A DNA stretch of 64,000 bases from Trichoplax sp. H2 (lineage: Eukaryota > Placozoa > Uniplacotomia > Trichoplacea), in contig NOWV01000123.1 of NCBI GenBank assembly GCA_003344405.1, positions 62,001-126,000 on the forward strand, read 5' to 3'. Positions 45,494 through 57,904 of this stretch are shown here, in pieces. The first letter of the stretch is position 1; every line of letters starts with the position of its first letter. The notes beneath the pieces were generated by a model. That model was not told the DNA's origin. It saw only the letters and a list, made by a program, of their open reading frames with translations, and did not search any database. Both the position numbers and the translations under genes were made by a program.

Positions 45494-45643
45494 CTATGTC
45501 GCTCTGCCCTTCTTGTTAGTAAAGTCAACCATTGGCCGCTGGCGCTTTCTAAAGCGAGAGAGTAAAAATTGATCGATTTTCTTCATGGCTTCTCCATCTT
45601 CTTCATCATCTTCATTGTAAGTTGACCATTGCTGCATGCCCAT
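45494..45643 (-). CDS. Small ORF, 49 residues, unknown
   Basis: ATG 45643 to TAG 45496-45494. The peptide is polar and looks protein-like: an acidic run (YNEDDEEDGEAMKKID) followed by a basic stretch (LLSRFRKRQRPMVDFTNKKG). The codon composition is much less AT-biased than nearby non-coding DNA. An AG about 7 bp upstream of the ATG (ACTACAG) could be a splice acceptor, so this may be the last exon of a longer minus-strand gene rather than a complete one. I found no upstream exon. I do not recognise the family. Confidence 0.4.
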   Translation of the reverse strand: MGMQQWSTYNEDDEEDGEAMKKIDQFLLSRFRKRQRPMVDFTNKKGRAT

Positions 45644-45659
45644 TTTAGTCTGTAGTCTA

Positions 45660-48600
45660 TTTTATGCAAGGTTAATTACTACTTGGGTTTGGTAGTCTTT
45701 AATGGACACTGGACATATCACACGATTGTACCGTACACGCTATAGAGTTGGAGGGTTAATTCATTGTTGTAAGATGCAGTCTGCCACTGTCGCAATTTTT
45801 GTTCAATGATGATATATTTCATGGCCGTATTTCATCCTATTCTAGGTTAGATACGATCTACAAAGATCGTTATGAATGATACTAATAGAGCGATTGTGTG
45901 AACTCCACTCATTGCATACTGTTGACGTTAAATGAAAGGTGGAAATCATTCCATTTTACTGCTAGTATCCTAGTCTACCCGAGTCAATGTCATTTGCCAC
46001 TGCCTTTCACTTGAAGAAAATAAATAAAAAAATGAAATCGCTTTTACACTTTCTTCAGAGTTAATCTACATGCCTGCTAGAATAGAATACTTGGGCCTTA
46101 TATTATGCAGATAATAGACTATACAACAGTAGAAACGAAATGACAGTTCAGTGTCGTTTTGATGTCCTGTCTATTAACCAATGATAAAAATAAAATTTAG
46201 CCTATTATTCCTGATAACTAGTCAAGAATTTTAACCATCATAACATCATAATGGACGATAATCATTATAATAATACTTTATCGTGGTTAAATTAATAAAT
46301 ATCGTAATCTGATAGTTTACATCAACATTCCTTCAAAATTTTCTTGCAATGAGTTTAATTCTACCAATTATAATTATCAATTTGAATCATGTTAGGCATA
46401 GAATTGTTGAAAAGGCTTGTTTATCATGACTGGTTGCCGGCATTTGACCAGACAGATAATAGTATGATATTATCTATCTGCCCTGTGCAGTATGAGACAC
46501 CCTTTCCCCTTCACGGTCAAATTAGACAAGGACAGAACTGTATAAGCAGGATCGTCCATTAATTAATTATTAATTCTTTGACTTTCGCCAGTAAAACTCA
46601 ATCTGTCTAATCTGGAATGGGCGTTGAATATTGGACGTGTATCTACTGTAATATCCAAGTAGGAAGGTTTTCTCTACTATTAGCGTAGTACTTACTGTAT
46701 TAGGTTAGACTTGACTAACTTTCAAAGATATTATTTTTAGTTGAATCGCAATCTCGATTAATGGAAATCGAAGGACAATGCCCTAACTCTTTTCTTTTCA
46801 AAGGCTTATGATTGCATATTTTACTAGCTGTTGTAGTGTTTATTTATACGTTATTCGAGCATAGAATAAAAGGATGTGCTGTTGTGATCGAGAGATATCA
46901 TACTGTAGAATAAAAAATTCAATGATAATTATAGATTGATAGTTTGACTCATGTAGATAGAATAGATATTCAATATCGTAGTACTGTACAATATAATGAA
47001 AAACTTTAGCCTTGACGCTCTACATCATGGATGATAGTTTTTTAGTTTTAAAAGTTTATCGTACTACTTTCTTGCTACCTCATCTACCTTATCTAACTTA
47101 TCATTCATCACGATGCGACTACAGTATTTTTATCAAATGCACTTTCTCTCTGTTCATCGTGTATAGAGAACACTTGGGAGATCATAAGAGTTTATGGAAA
47201 TGAATCTGTTACATTGAGCTATGGATGATTAGAGAGGTCTACTAGTATATAGTATACTGCCTCATGATCATTTCATCATTTGAATTAGCGTAAAATGTCT
47301 TCATCATCAGCAATTAATGACTCATTTGATAATCATTATTAATGACGGGCGCGGATACTGTATATGGATACCCTTTAATGGGCTAACTTTCATCTTAGGA
47401 AAACGATGGAGTTCTTAATTTTATTCCAAGTGTTGTCCACCAACTGTTAATAACGATGCACTATGCAGCATACTTGTATCCTACTATTACAGTAATGATA
47501 ATTATTATTACAGGGGTAATTTTGCCAACAGTGTTATCGTGATCAAGCCGACTTTTACACTAAATTTTCTTTATAATTGTTTAAAAGTTGGAAAAAAATT
47601 TGGATCAAGCGTATTAGTCTAATGCACTTGATCCAAAAATTGAATGTCCTAAATGTATCAGACTGAACGTGAGCATCCTTTCCTTGTTTGTATATTTACT
47701 CTAATAGTATAGCACTATTATTTCGACAATAACTTAATCAATTCGAGGTAGGAATTACAGATTGGTAATTCCCACTGAAGTAACTGCGTACGGGACGATT
47801 CTATTTCTCCATCCACACTTTCGCTTTCGGAAAGCCAAAGACAGCGCAATCTTAATACTGTTGTGTGGAACTGGATATATTTGCAGATGGATACTACAGT
47901 AGGCGTACAATGTATAGTATGCGAATATCTACAAAAAAATGCATTGCCCGTAGTGAATGAACTTTAGATTTAGTAGACTGATATTATACTGGGTTGATGA
48001 TCTCGATTCGAGAATTTAAAAATAATAAATAAATAGCCTATTGAATATTACTTCCGAACTTTCTTAACGGTTTTTGACGAATAGATGCATTTATTTAAAC
48101 TCTTTTTCAATAGTCTTATATACCATAATGTGAAGTATTAATGAGATTAGTCGCGTTCGTCTGTAGGGATAGGGAAATGCTAATCAATATTCTTAATCAG
48201 TAGAATGTGTCCTAATAATCAACCTCTACGAGTCTTGGTGTACTTGTGGCTAGCTAAAATACGAAAATAATAAATGACACGGTTAACCTTCCACTTCTAC
48301 TGCTTCCTAATCATAGTTATGATAAATAGGATCAAGTTCTTACACTAGATGTCATCCTGTACTTTTTCTATAAAAAATTTGGAGGGTATACGTTTTACAT
48401 AACATAAGTGCGGTATTCTTATGCAATGTAATGAAGCCCGTCTAGAATTAGTCAATGATTTGATATCTTGTGTTTTACTAGTTGACTATTAGATCATGTC
48501 TGAAATAACACATACTTCACAAATATAAAACAGTCTTTATATCAATAGATAGCAGATAATAAATATTGAGAGGACTAACAATATTTGTGTAATCATATAA

Positions 48601-48981
48601 ATTATTCTTTTATAACGTATTATTGTGATTGATCTATTGCTGTACTACTGTATATCGTTCTATATTGTTAAATTTTACAGTTATTCATTGCGATAACTTT
48701 TTTGCGGTGTATTTTAATTGATTCCCAATATACGTAAATTGTAAATGTACGAATTAATGTATAGAAAGGTAGTTCATGTACTGTACGTTAATTATAAATA
48801 ATAGTTCTACTAGTACAGTGACTTTTAGGGGTGTTTACGCTTTGCTGCATTGTTGTGAAATTAGAACAGCAATAGTAAGCTGCCGCTGTACTACTGTTAT
48901 TGACGAGTATACCAAATAGCGCTCAATTTATTGCAATATAACACTTATTTTTAATAAATCTATTTTTTCTTCTTCATTTAG
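45660..48981. other. Intergenic / undetermined, probably holds the TTC39 5' exon
   Basis: No exon confidently recognised. The missing first coding exon of TTC39 (plus strand, ending two bases into a codon) should lie here. A short ATG frame at about 46599 ends in a GTGTAT donor with the right phase, but that is too little to claim. Confidence 0.35.
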
Positions 48982-51900
48982 AAATGATAATGAAGATGAT
49001 CTTGATATAACGTTAGAACAAGCTACCCAGGAAACTGCAAGAGCGTTGGATCTATGCTTTAATAACAAATTTAAAGAAGCAGAAATTATGCTGAAGCCAA
49101 GGTTAAACTTGATGATGTGATCGTTTATTCAATAGTCAGTTAATGGATTAGAGTTTTAATTGATGCTAATAATTACTACAGTACTGCATTATGAAATTAG
49201 TTATTATTACAACATTCAATTCATACATAGTTAATTAATTTGGGAGTTATATATTGTTCTAAAGTCATAGTCGATATCGTTCGCCATATCTGATTGGTAT
49301 AACGCACTTAAATTGAATTTTTGTTGTCGAATGGGCAGCACATTAATGAGTCTACTTGTATTCGGCGTAACAATTGCACGTAATGCGCGGTTCCAACTTA
49401 GTAACTCGGTGTAGAGCTATCATCCAGGATTCTAATTACTAAAATTAAGATCAGCCTTACTGTATGTAGCAAATTTTTGCTAACGTGGTGTACGCACATT
49501 CATGGATTGCGGGTAGTAATCATATTCTGTGTATATAGGTATAGCGGTCTGTGGCATAGGTATTTAGCAGAATACATGAGTATTTATAACGTGTGACGTA
49601 TTACCTTTCTTAACAAATTCCAATCTAGAATTAACTAGAGATGGAATTATGTGTGAACGGTGTATTTATCTAACACTTATAATTGCTTGATTTTGTACTT
49701 TTAGTATAGTTATTATCTTATCTAGAAAGTAGCTTTGTATTATTTAGATTACTATAATATTAAAAGTAACTATGAAAGAGATATTGGATAGATTAAAATA
49801 ATGCCTTGCGTTCTCCATGTTTACTTCAATTTTATTTTCGGCGCTGGATTTATTAAACTACTAATTTATTAATTAATAGGTCCGAGACCAGTATGTATCA
49901 TGCTTTAAGTTATGGGACTATAATGAATATACAAGCAATGATGACTTTTCAACAGGTAAGAAATGGTAGCAAAGTCTCTGTTGTTTCAGTTTGCCTATAC
50001 ATCTTATAATATCATTTCAAGTGTACATATGACTAATTTTAGAAGATATTTTTTGTGCGTATAGTTATGTGTATCAATAGTTAACCTTACGGTAAGAAGC
50101 AATTCTCACACCTCTGTATTATATCTTTGTAAGCGGACTCTTTCAAGTACTACTTGAGCGCTGATATAATAACTGCTATAATCTCTGAAGTTTGACTGGA
50201 CTAATTTTATGGACACTATATATTATAGCTGGAAATTTGGCTTAATTTAATCTATAATGGGTTGTTAGTACGACGGAAGGGGTTGAATTATGGAATACCT
50301 AATATCCGCTAGTCATATCGTTATACCGTATTACTCGAACATTTTTAAGTGCATTTTAATGTAGGTGAACATACCCGGAAACACTACCACAAATGTCTTA
50401 GTTTGGTTATTATTCAAATTAGTATATCATTTTTTTTATCGAGATATACTATAGTATTTCGTAAAGCTATTCAATTTATCAACATAGTGCTACGAGTCTA
50501 AAGTCATTTACGATTTGTTAAAGGTTATTGTGGTCCATTTGGTATTATTGTAGTACTGTTACGACCGTTAAATGTATTTTAATTCGTAAAGATATTTTCA
50601 AAGATATTTTACACCGTTTCAAAAAAAATTAATTGGCTAATTAAAGAAGAGCAATATGCCATGATAAAATATAGAGCAAATGCGAATTCGTACGTGTTTT
50701 GACTTGCTGATGCTTCTTAACAAATTATATTATTGTTATTAAGTCTATTACACAATGAAAAATATGTATAAAAATAGAACATTTGTAGCTACAATAGTAT
50801 AATTTCACATTGTATCAAATGTCAACTAGCATATGTCGTAGGTAATTAGAAAACTTTACGTCGAGAGATTTGAACTCTTAAAGATTAATTAATTGGTTTT
50901 TTAATTATTTCGTTGATAAAACCTATATTCGACGAGCTAGCTTATCATAAAAAGATTGTACGATATCATCAGAAGGTTAGATAGATTGTTAAAAGTAGTC
51001 ATACTTGCGTTACAATTAAGTATTAATTAGGTCTTAATGATCAATTTAAGTTTTCATATTCCTTTTATTTCAAGTATTTTCGTTAACTACTCAGGCTTCG
51101 ATGATGCTGTAAATTATTCGTAAAGTGATTAGTTTTTTCTCCAAACAAATAAATTTCTGTTATATTACATTCGCTTGCGCTATTTCTGGTTTTTTACGAA
51201 ACATTTTTGACGTTGACTTGATTGCAGTTTACAAAATTATGTAATGAAACATATGCTTTCTTTGTTAAATATTACTGAGTGTAATAACAGCGGTTACTAT
51301 TATAAATATTAAATTTTAATCCAATATTTTTTGATTATTATATATAATTCAATGGGAAACTCTTACTGGTGATGAATGACGATATTTAGTAATAATTATG
51401 ATGAAATGATGTAATATCGCTATTCCTTAATTGACTAATTCAGGAGGATATAATCTTGGCCAATAAAGTTCTTAAGAGTGCCGTTCGACTTTGCAATAGG
51501 TAACATATTTTGAATTTCATTATACATTTTTCACCTGCAGTAAGGTTTTGTACTCTGTAAGTTGTAGTTACATGAAGCATATTGGTAACGTAAATATAAA
51601 CTATCAGAGATTGAGTTGAATATAAAATAGGATGTTGCATAATTTGGCTAGTAGATAATGTCTCCGAGCTAGAGTATATCCCTTTAGCAGATAATTATTT
51701 TTGTAGATTTCGTCATAAGGAATCCTTTGTAGGATCTGTTGTTAATATCGCCAGAAAGAAGACATATGAAAATTATTCCGATGGTAACTTTCGTACTAAT
51801 TAGATTGACATTTTCATAATTTACTGTAGCTCTCTGAGGTACTATTTCGCAAAGAAATAGCATCTTGATCAAATACGTTATCAATTTTTGCAAATTTTTT

Positions 51901-54900
51901 GATTTGATTACAGTTGAAATTCATGCCGAATTATGTTACGCGGAATGCCTATTACAACGTGCCATACTCACATTTATCCAGGTTTGTCACATCTTGATGC
52001 GTATGAAAAACTTTCGTCGAAATTTGTAGTAATAAATCAAATACCTTTGTCTAAAATATGACTTTGATAGTTTCGTTAACTGCCAAAGTTAAATTTGTTA
52101 TTTTCTTGTCTACTTCATTACCCTTGAATAGGATGAAACCTTAATGAGCTTTATCAAAGGAGGAATTAAAATAAGGAATTGTTATTCATCTTATAAGTAC
52201 GTCTTCAAAGGAATCTATTTTATCGCTTTAATGATTATCTCAAATTAGTTTTGATTGAAATACAATTTTTTCTTCCGTTACGTTTCACAAAATATCAGAT
52301 TTGTGTGTAATAACATGTTAAACTCTGTTTCTATAGGGAGTGTATGCATATTTTGAAAGTCCGTAAAAATGGCACCGACCATAATTTAGATAGCAATTAT
52401 AAGAGCGGTGTCCATCTAGGAATAGGCGCCTTCAATTTGGTAAATAGATGAAGTATAGGCTTGCTAATGTATAGCTGTGGTATTACTTAGATGTTAGGCT
52501 TTTGCTGTCTTCAGAAGTCCAAACTGTTAAATTTGTTCTAGATTATATGTACTCTTGCTACATACTCGATGCTCTTCGGTATACAGTATTAGTATCTCAT
52601 GAGTTTATTCACTTTTGATCTTGTCCTTTTGTCATGGTAGATGATTTCTATGCTTCCGAATCGGATAAAGAGTTTATTAGAACTGATTGGATTCTCAGGG
52701 GATAAGGCGATCTAACTCTAGCAAAATCATTAGCACGCTTTCTACAATAATGCTTAACTAATGGCCGATAAAATGCTGGCTAACGAAGCTGCTATACTAT
52801 ATATTTAGGATTTAGGATTGCGAGAATTAAATTTAGGTTCCAACTGCCATAGCTTGCGCTCACCTCTTTGCTCGATGATAACTGTAACATATCATACGTT
52901 AATAACTTTTGTACTCGGTTAGTGAATCTATTTGCTGCGATATATATAATTTAATTAGCTAACAGATTTAACTGTTTATAATAGCCTAAATGTATTACAA
53001 TAATAATTTACAGCATTGGTAAGTAATGTTTATTTTGCAGCATCATAGCATAAGTCGATAATAATACCGGTCGTATTAACTTGCTTTAGGCACCGGTGAA
53101 GGAGATCTTAACTTTGCTCAAACGGTATTGCAGCCATGTTTAGCAAAATATCCTGAGGTTAGATTCTACTTTTTAGGTTGACAAGACTATGCTAACGACT
53201 AAATTTACGTGATGAAACTTCTTACTTCAAGTTTATTGGAACTTACTATAACTGAGTTATAACTGATCTGCTCTTATCGAATTAAATTGTTAAACCCATA
53301 GGCTGCTCTATTTTTGTATTTTGCTGGTCGACTCCATCTTGTCAAAGGAGATATTGATAAGGTACAACGTTAGCCAGTTATGTTATTGTTTTTCGAGTCT
53401 TACTGGACACTATTCTACTAACTATTTATTTTAAAGAAAGTATAAATTTGGAAATCTAATTATTATTGTATCAGGCCATCGCATATTTTCATGATTCAAT
53501 CAATTCTCAAGATCAATGGAAGCAACTACATCATGTTTGCTATTGGGAACTATTTTGGTGCAGCTGGTCAGATATTTTAATTTAAGATTTATGCTTTCAT
53601 GGCTAACATTTTTCAACGGCTAGTAAATAACACTTTATATCTCTTTTCTTTATTCACACGTAGTTTCAGGTTTGAATGGCGAGAAGCAGCGAATTACGCA
53701 GAAATTTTATACAATGAAAGTAGATGGTCAAAGGTTAGGCCCTGAAATTGATATTCGAGAAATGAATTACATTTCTAATATAATTATGAATTCACGTTCA
53801 AATCTTAAGAAACTAATATTGACATGTCTCTCCTAGGCGATGTATATGTATCAAAAGGCGGCTTGTCTCTCTATGATTCCAGAGGTGCCAGACGAAGAAA
53901 CTCGAGAGTTGTTTTTGTACGTAGCAAATTGATAGATTCTGTGAAAAAGTAATTCTTTTGCATTAGATTCTTTACAAAATTTTTGTTTACAGGAAGGTAC
54001 CATCATTGAAGCAGCGAATTGCTGGAAAGTCGGTTCCGGTGGAGAAATTTGTCATCCGTAAATCACGAAAGTATGTAAACGATCCTAATGGAAAGTTGCC
54101 CTTTCCCGCCGTTGTAAGTAGAAATAACGTTACGTCGAGATATATTATGAATTTGATAGCATACTGAATACTTAAAGTTAAAAGTATGCCTTAATTCTTA
54201 TTGTCGATCTGTAATATCAAGGAATTACTATATGCCTGGAATACGTTCCTAATGATTCGAAGCAATAAAGAAATAATTAAACAATTTTTGGACCTTACCG
54301 AGAATGTCTTAGAAGAGATTGAGAAAACAAGTGGTATGACCATTTATCCACCTAACTGGAAACGTTATCTGCGACATGACTAACATTTTAGCATTAATTA
54401 ACCTAGGGAGTAATAGATTATATGTGGATGAATGGTGCCTAGGAAAGTTAGTACAAGGAGTTTGCTTTCGTTATTTAGAACAAGAAGGTGAAGCGGTTAA
54501 ATGTTTTGTAGCAATTAAAGAAAGGTATGAAATGCGATAAACGTGTATGTTAATTAACTTATGCAAAAAGTGAATGAGCTAGCAGATTAATTGTTATATA
54601 TACTGTATTGTAATATTGTGACAGGGAAGACGATATAGTTTTAGATCACTACGTTGCTGCATATTCATATGTTGAATGGGCTATGATATACTTCAGTAAT
54701 GGTCAGTACAATCAAGCTAAAAAGAAATTGGAAGAAACAAAGTAAGTTACTGTATATTGTACATTGTACTTTATAACCGTTGTCGCCTTGTGCGTATTTT
54801 TGTATTTTTAAGTTAGAAAGAGCAAAAGAGTGTGCAAGGTTTTTAATGAGTTACTAAAATTTGCTCTATTGCTACAGAAAAAATTACAAGAATTATTCCC

Positions 54901-54980
54901 TTGAAAGCCGTTTACATTTCCGTATACATTCTGCTTTAGAACAAATTAAAGCAGTTAAAAACTCTCAAAAAAAGACGTAA
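48982..54980 (+). CDS. TTC39: TTC39-family tetratricopeptide repeat protein (5' end missing)
   Basis: Nineteen exons: 48982-49101, 49880-49955, 51444-51499, 51707-51783, 51914-51981, 52132-52196, 52337-52439, 52641-52706, 52809-52917, 53090-53157, 53302-53361, 53475-53566, 53664-53733, 53837-53916, 53993-54113, 54222-54370, 54417-54524, 54625-54741, 54878-54980. That is 569 residues plus an unfound N-terminal exon. Family segments: ARALDLCFNNKFKEAEIML, MYHALSYGTIMNIQAMMTF, VEIHAELCYAECLLQRA, SGVHLGIGAFNL, LLELIGFSGDK, YHTLITFVLGTGEGDLNF, LFLYFAGRLHLVKGDID, HHVCYWELFWC, LYAWNTFLMI, DEWCLGKLVQGVCFRYL, NYKNYSLESRLHFRIHSA. The protein is a helical TPR scaffold; its molecular function is not established. 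Two introns appear to start with GC instead of GT (after 52706 and after 54370). The second boundary was chosen by phase and is less certain. Confidence 0.92.
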
Positions 54981-55161
54981 TGTCGTCTTATGTTATCTAT
55001 TATAATCTCTTAAAGGAAAGAAGAATAATAGCGATATACTGCAACATTATCAACTTTCACTTGCTCTTGTAGTACTTGCAGAATTAAACTTGATGTGTCA
55101 GCTGATTGCTTTGTTATTGTGCCATTCTAACTACTTCAGTAACAAATCACACTGCAAGTTA

Positions 55162-55167
55162 AATAAA
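55162..55167 (+). terminator. Polyadenylation signal AATAAA of TTC39
   Basis: AATAAA about 180 nt downstream of the TTC39 stop. Spacing is plausible; chance occurrence is possible in AT-rich DNA. Confidence 0.45.
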
Positions 55168-57284
55168 ATAAGTACATATATATATATTTTTACCGTACGT
55201 TCGTTAACTTGACATAAATCTTAAATCTTAGTGTTACATTGTGCACTACCTGCGTCGCCAACAGATGTTCGCTAGGAAAAATTTCTCAAATTAATGATTT
55301 GCTAAGAAATCTCTATGTAACTAATATCGTAGCAATTAGTGAATATCCTTTTATCGTTAACAAAATTATCATTTCTTTGGCCTACCGAGACGCTTTGTAA
55401 TTAAGATATCACCCTCGAAATTAATTATTGAGTTGTTAGCATAATAAGCAGAGAAGAGTAATGCCTTAATTTGATTATTAGCCCTGATTGATCAAGGTAT
55501 CGGTGCGCTACTAATTTTTGGCAAGGAAAATTGCTATTGCAGCAGTCAGTCAATGTTTTTCTGTTATGACAATATCTAAATTACGTTTTTTCTATTTTTA
55601 AGTCTGAAGCAGTATAATATTGAATTAATTGCATACTCTGTTATAATACCTAAATGAAAGATATGTAAGGGTATCATTACTGAATCATAATTAAAGTTCT
55701 ATTAATTTTCATTTATGAGCTTTTCTGCCAGTATCAAGTCAATTCTCGCGTATATTGTCATTGCTATACTGCTAAAATGCTTTAAAGCTACTTCATAAAT
55801 TCGCTTATTTATACTTTTATTTTGCTTCCTTATGATTTGATTGTTTTCATTTTATTAAGTAACTCACGAGTATAATATGTTAGATTAAGCTGTGATTGTT
55901 GGCCTGAGAATAATTATATGAGAGTGAAGAATTATTAGATTATAGATAGGTTTGTAATGCACTTATGCGTGAAGTTTTGACTATGATGCATTGCTAGCTA
56001 TTACCGACTAGACTATGAATACTTGTTGGTATGATATTGTTCATAATTTATACGTACATAAGGATGTATCATATGATCATATATTACACGTATATATATA
56101 TGTATTTATCAGATGGATGCTTTTATTTCCATGTGCAATAGATTATCCTTCAATTTCTATTATCGATTTGTTGTGTTATATCACTCGTGTATTATTAGGG
56201 TATTTATCGATTTCTAGCCCATCGATGACGTAAAGTATTAAGAAATCAAGATTGATTTCAAAGTATCGTTCTTCGTTATGCCGTTATTAACATCTTGACT
56301 GTAGGATAACAATTGCTGTGGGATGCTGCTATTTCTGTATATATTAACTGTGATTTTAGCAGTTTATTATTTTCTGTTTCGATATGGGATGTTCTTAGTT
56401 GGAAGAACTAATTTATTACGTGTTTGCGGTAACTGATTCCTTGACTGAGGTATTTGTGCTGTAAAAATGGACTGCTTTATTAGAATGTATCAGATACGAG
56501 ATCCATTTAACTGTAGGCGGTGCTCATTAATATGTATCACCTTATTTTAATGGCAAGAAATAATAAAAAAATTATCATTACCATCATGCTACGAAATATG
56601 GTCATAATACTGTTTTATCGATTCACCTTGATTATAGAATGATTTACGAAAAGACATGATTTTGTCATTTTTAATTTCATTAGTACAGTACTGTAGTACG
56701 ACTCGTAACTAATTTTATCCCGTAATCAATAAGTTGTTAGTGTCATTGGAAGGGCATGGATGTGCAATTGTGCATGCATGCATGCAAGGCAAGTGATCCT
56801 TTGTAGCAAAGACGGGAAAATGATCCGAGGCTTGTGAAGTTTCGATTGGAGAGTTAATTTGGGTCATAATCTGTTACGAGTGTATCCCGATTACCATGGA
56901 CTTGCATTCAACCTCGATGGTTGCATTTCAATCATTCTTAGTCCATACTGTAAATAAATTTTAGTTTATACTGCAAAAGTCTCTCCTCTTGGATCTGCAA
57001 TTGAGATATTGAATAACTTGAATACTGTATGGAGTTGTAATTCCACCTTGGATATTATTTTAGTATTTTCTCATTGCAGTACTGTGTAGTATAAAGAAAT
57101 CATTTACGTCAAGTTGGTAGACCATTATAGCAGCTGAAGTGTTTAGTGTTTACCTTACAGTTATCACTATATATACTGTAAGTCATCATGGATTAGTGAA
57201 CCAACTCAAGTTCTTCTTCCTCTAGTAATCCTCTACAGGTTTTGTCGAATCATGCACTGTCATGGCTACAATGCAGTTCTGGCC

Positions 57285-57450
57285 TAGCGGCCGCGGAACG
57301 GTACGGTACACTATCGGTCGCGGACCGGTACGGTTCGTAACAGTGTACAGTACCCTGCTCCAGGACTACAGTGTACTCTACAGTCTGTACTGTAGAAAGC
57401 ATTGGATACACTACACTGTACTGTACAGTGTACAGTGTACAGTACACTGA
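57285..57450. repeat. GC-rich CGGTACGG and TACTGTAC repeat cluster upstream of UBE3C
   Basis: Begins with GC-rich GGTACGGTAC / ACCGGTACGG words around GCGGCCGCGG (57287-57336), then TACTGTACAGTGTACAGT runs to about 57448. Open stretches on both strands are repeat artefacts. It lies about 450-600 bp upstream of the UBE3C start codon. Confidence 0.7.
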
Positions 57451-57904
57451 CTACGACTGTAGCAGTTTTACTCATTCGTCATCACAATCGAAATTGATTG
57501 ATTGATTCTTTGAAATGCCATTTTGCCCAAGCGAACTTGGAGCTGTGTGGAATCCATTTCCTTTTGCAATCTCCATCCTTCTAAACGATTCAATATCAAC
57601 AGCACTGGATAGTGGCAAGTCTATTTTTGTATAAATAGGATAGTGTAGATTTTATTACTTGGATCAAGAGGAGAATTTTGTTTTCCGGTGACTAGCTTTT
57701 GGACATCGTGGATAGAAAATTGTAGACTAGCGGTTAAAGTAAGACAAAATTTTCAATCAATGACTCTTACCACGATATTACTATTGGTGATTTCAATCGA
57801 TGGAAGACACAACGGAACAGAGTGTTCTTCTATCGTGTTATAGGCTTGAATGTAGACTGGTGATAGAATAATCAATTAACGCTCACTTTTATTTATCCAT
57901 AGGT

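Larger units (their letters stand above)
54981..57904. other. Intergenic between TTC39 and UBE3C
   Basis: Contains the TTC39 3' UTR, with an AATAAA at 55162-55167 about 180 nt past the stop. No exon recognised elsewhere. A TACTGTAC cluster lies at 57290-57450. Confidence 0.4.
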
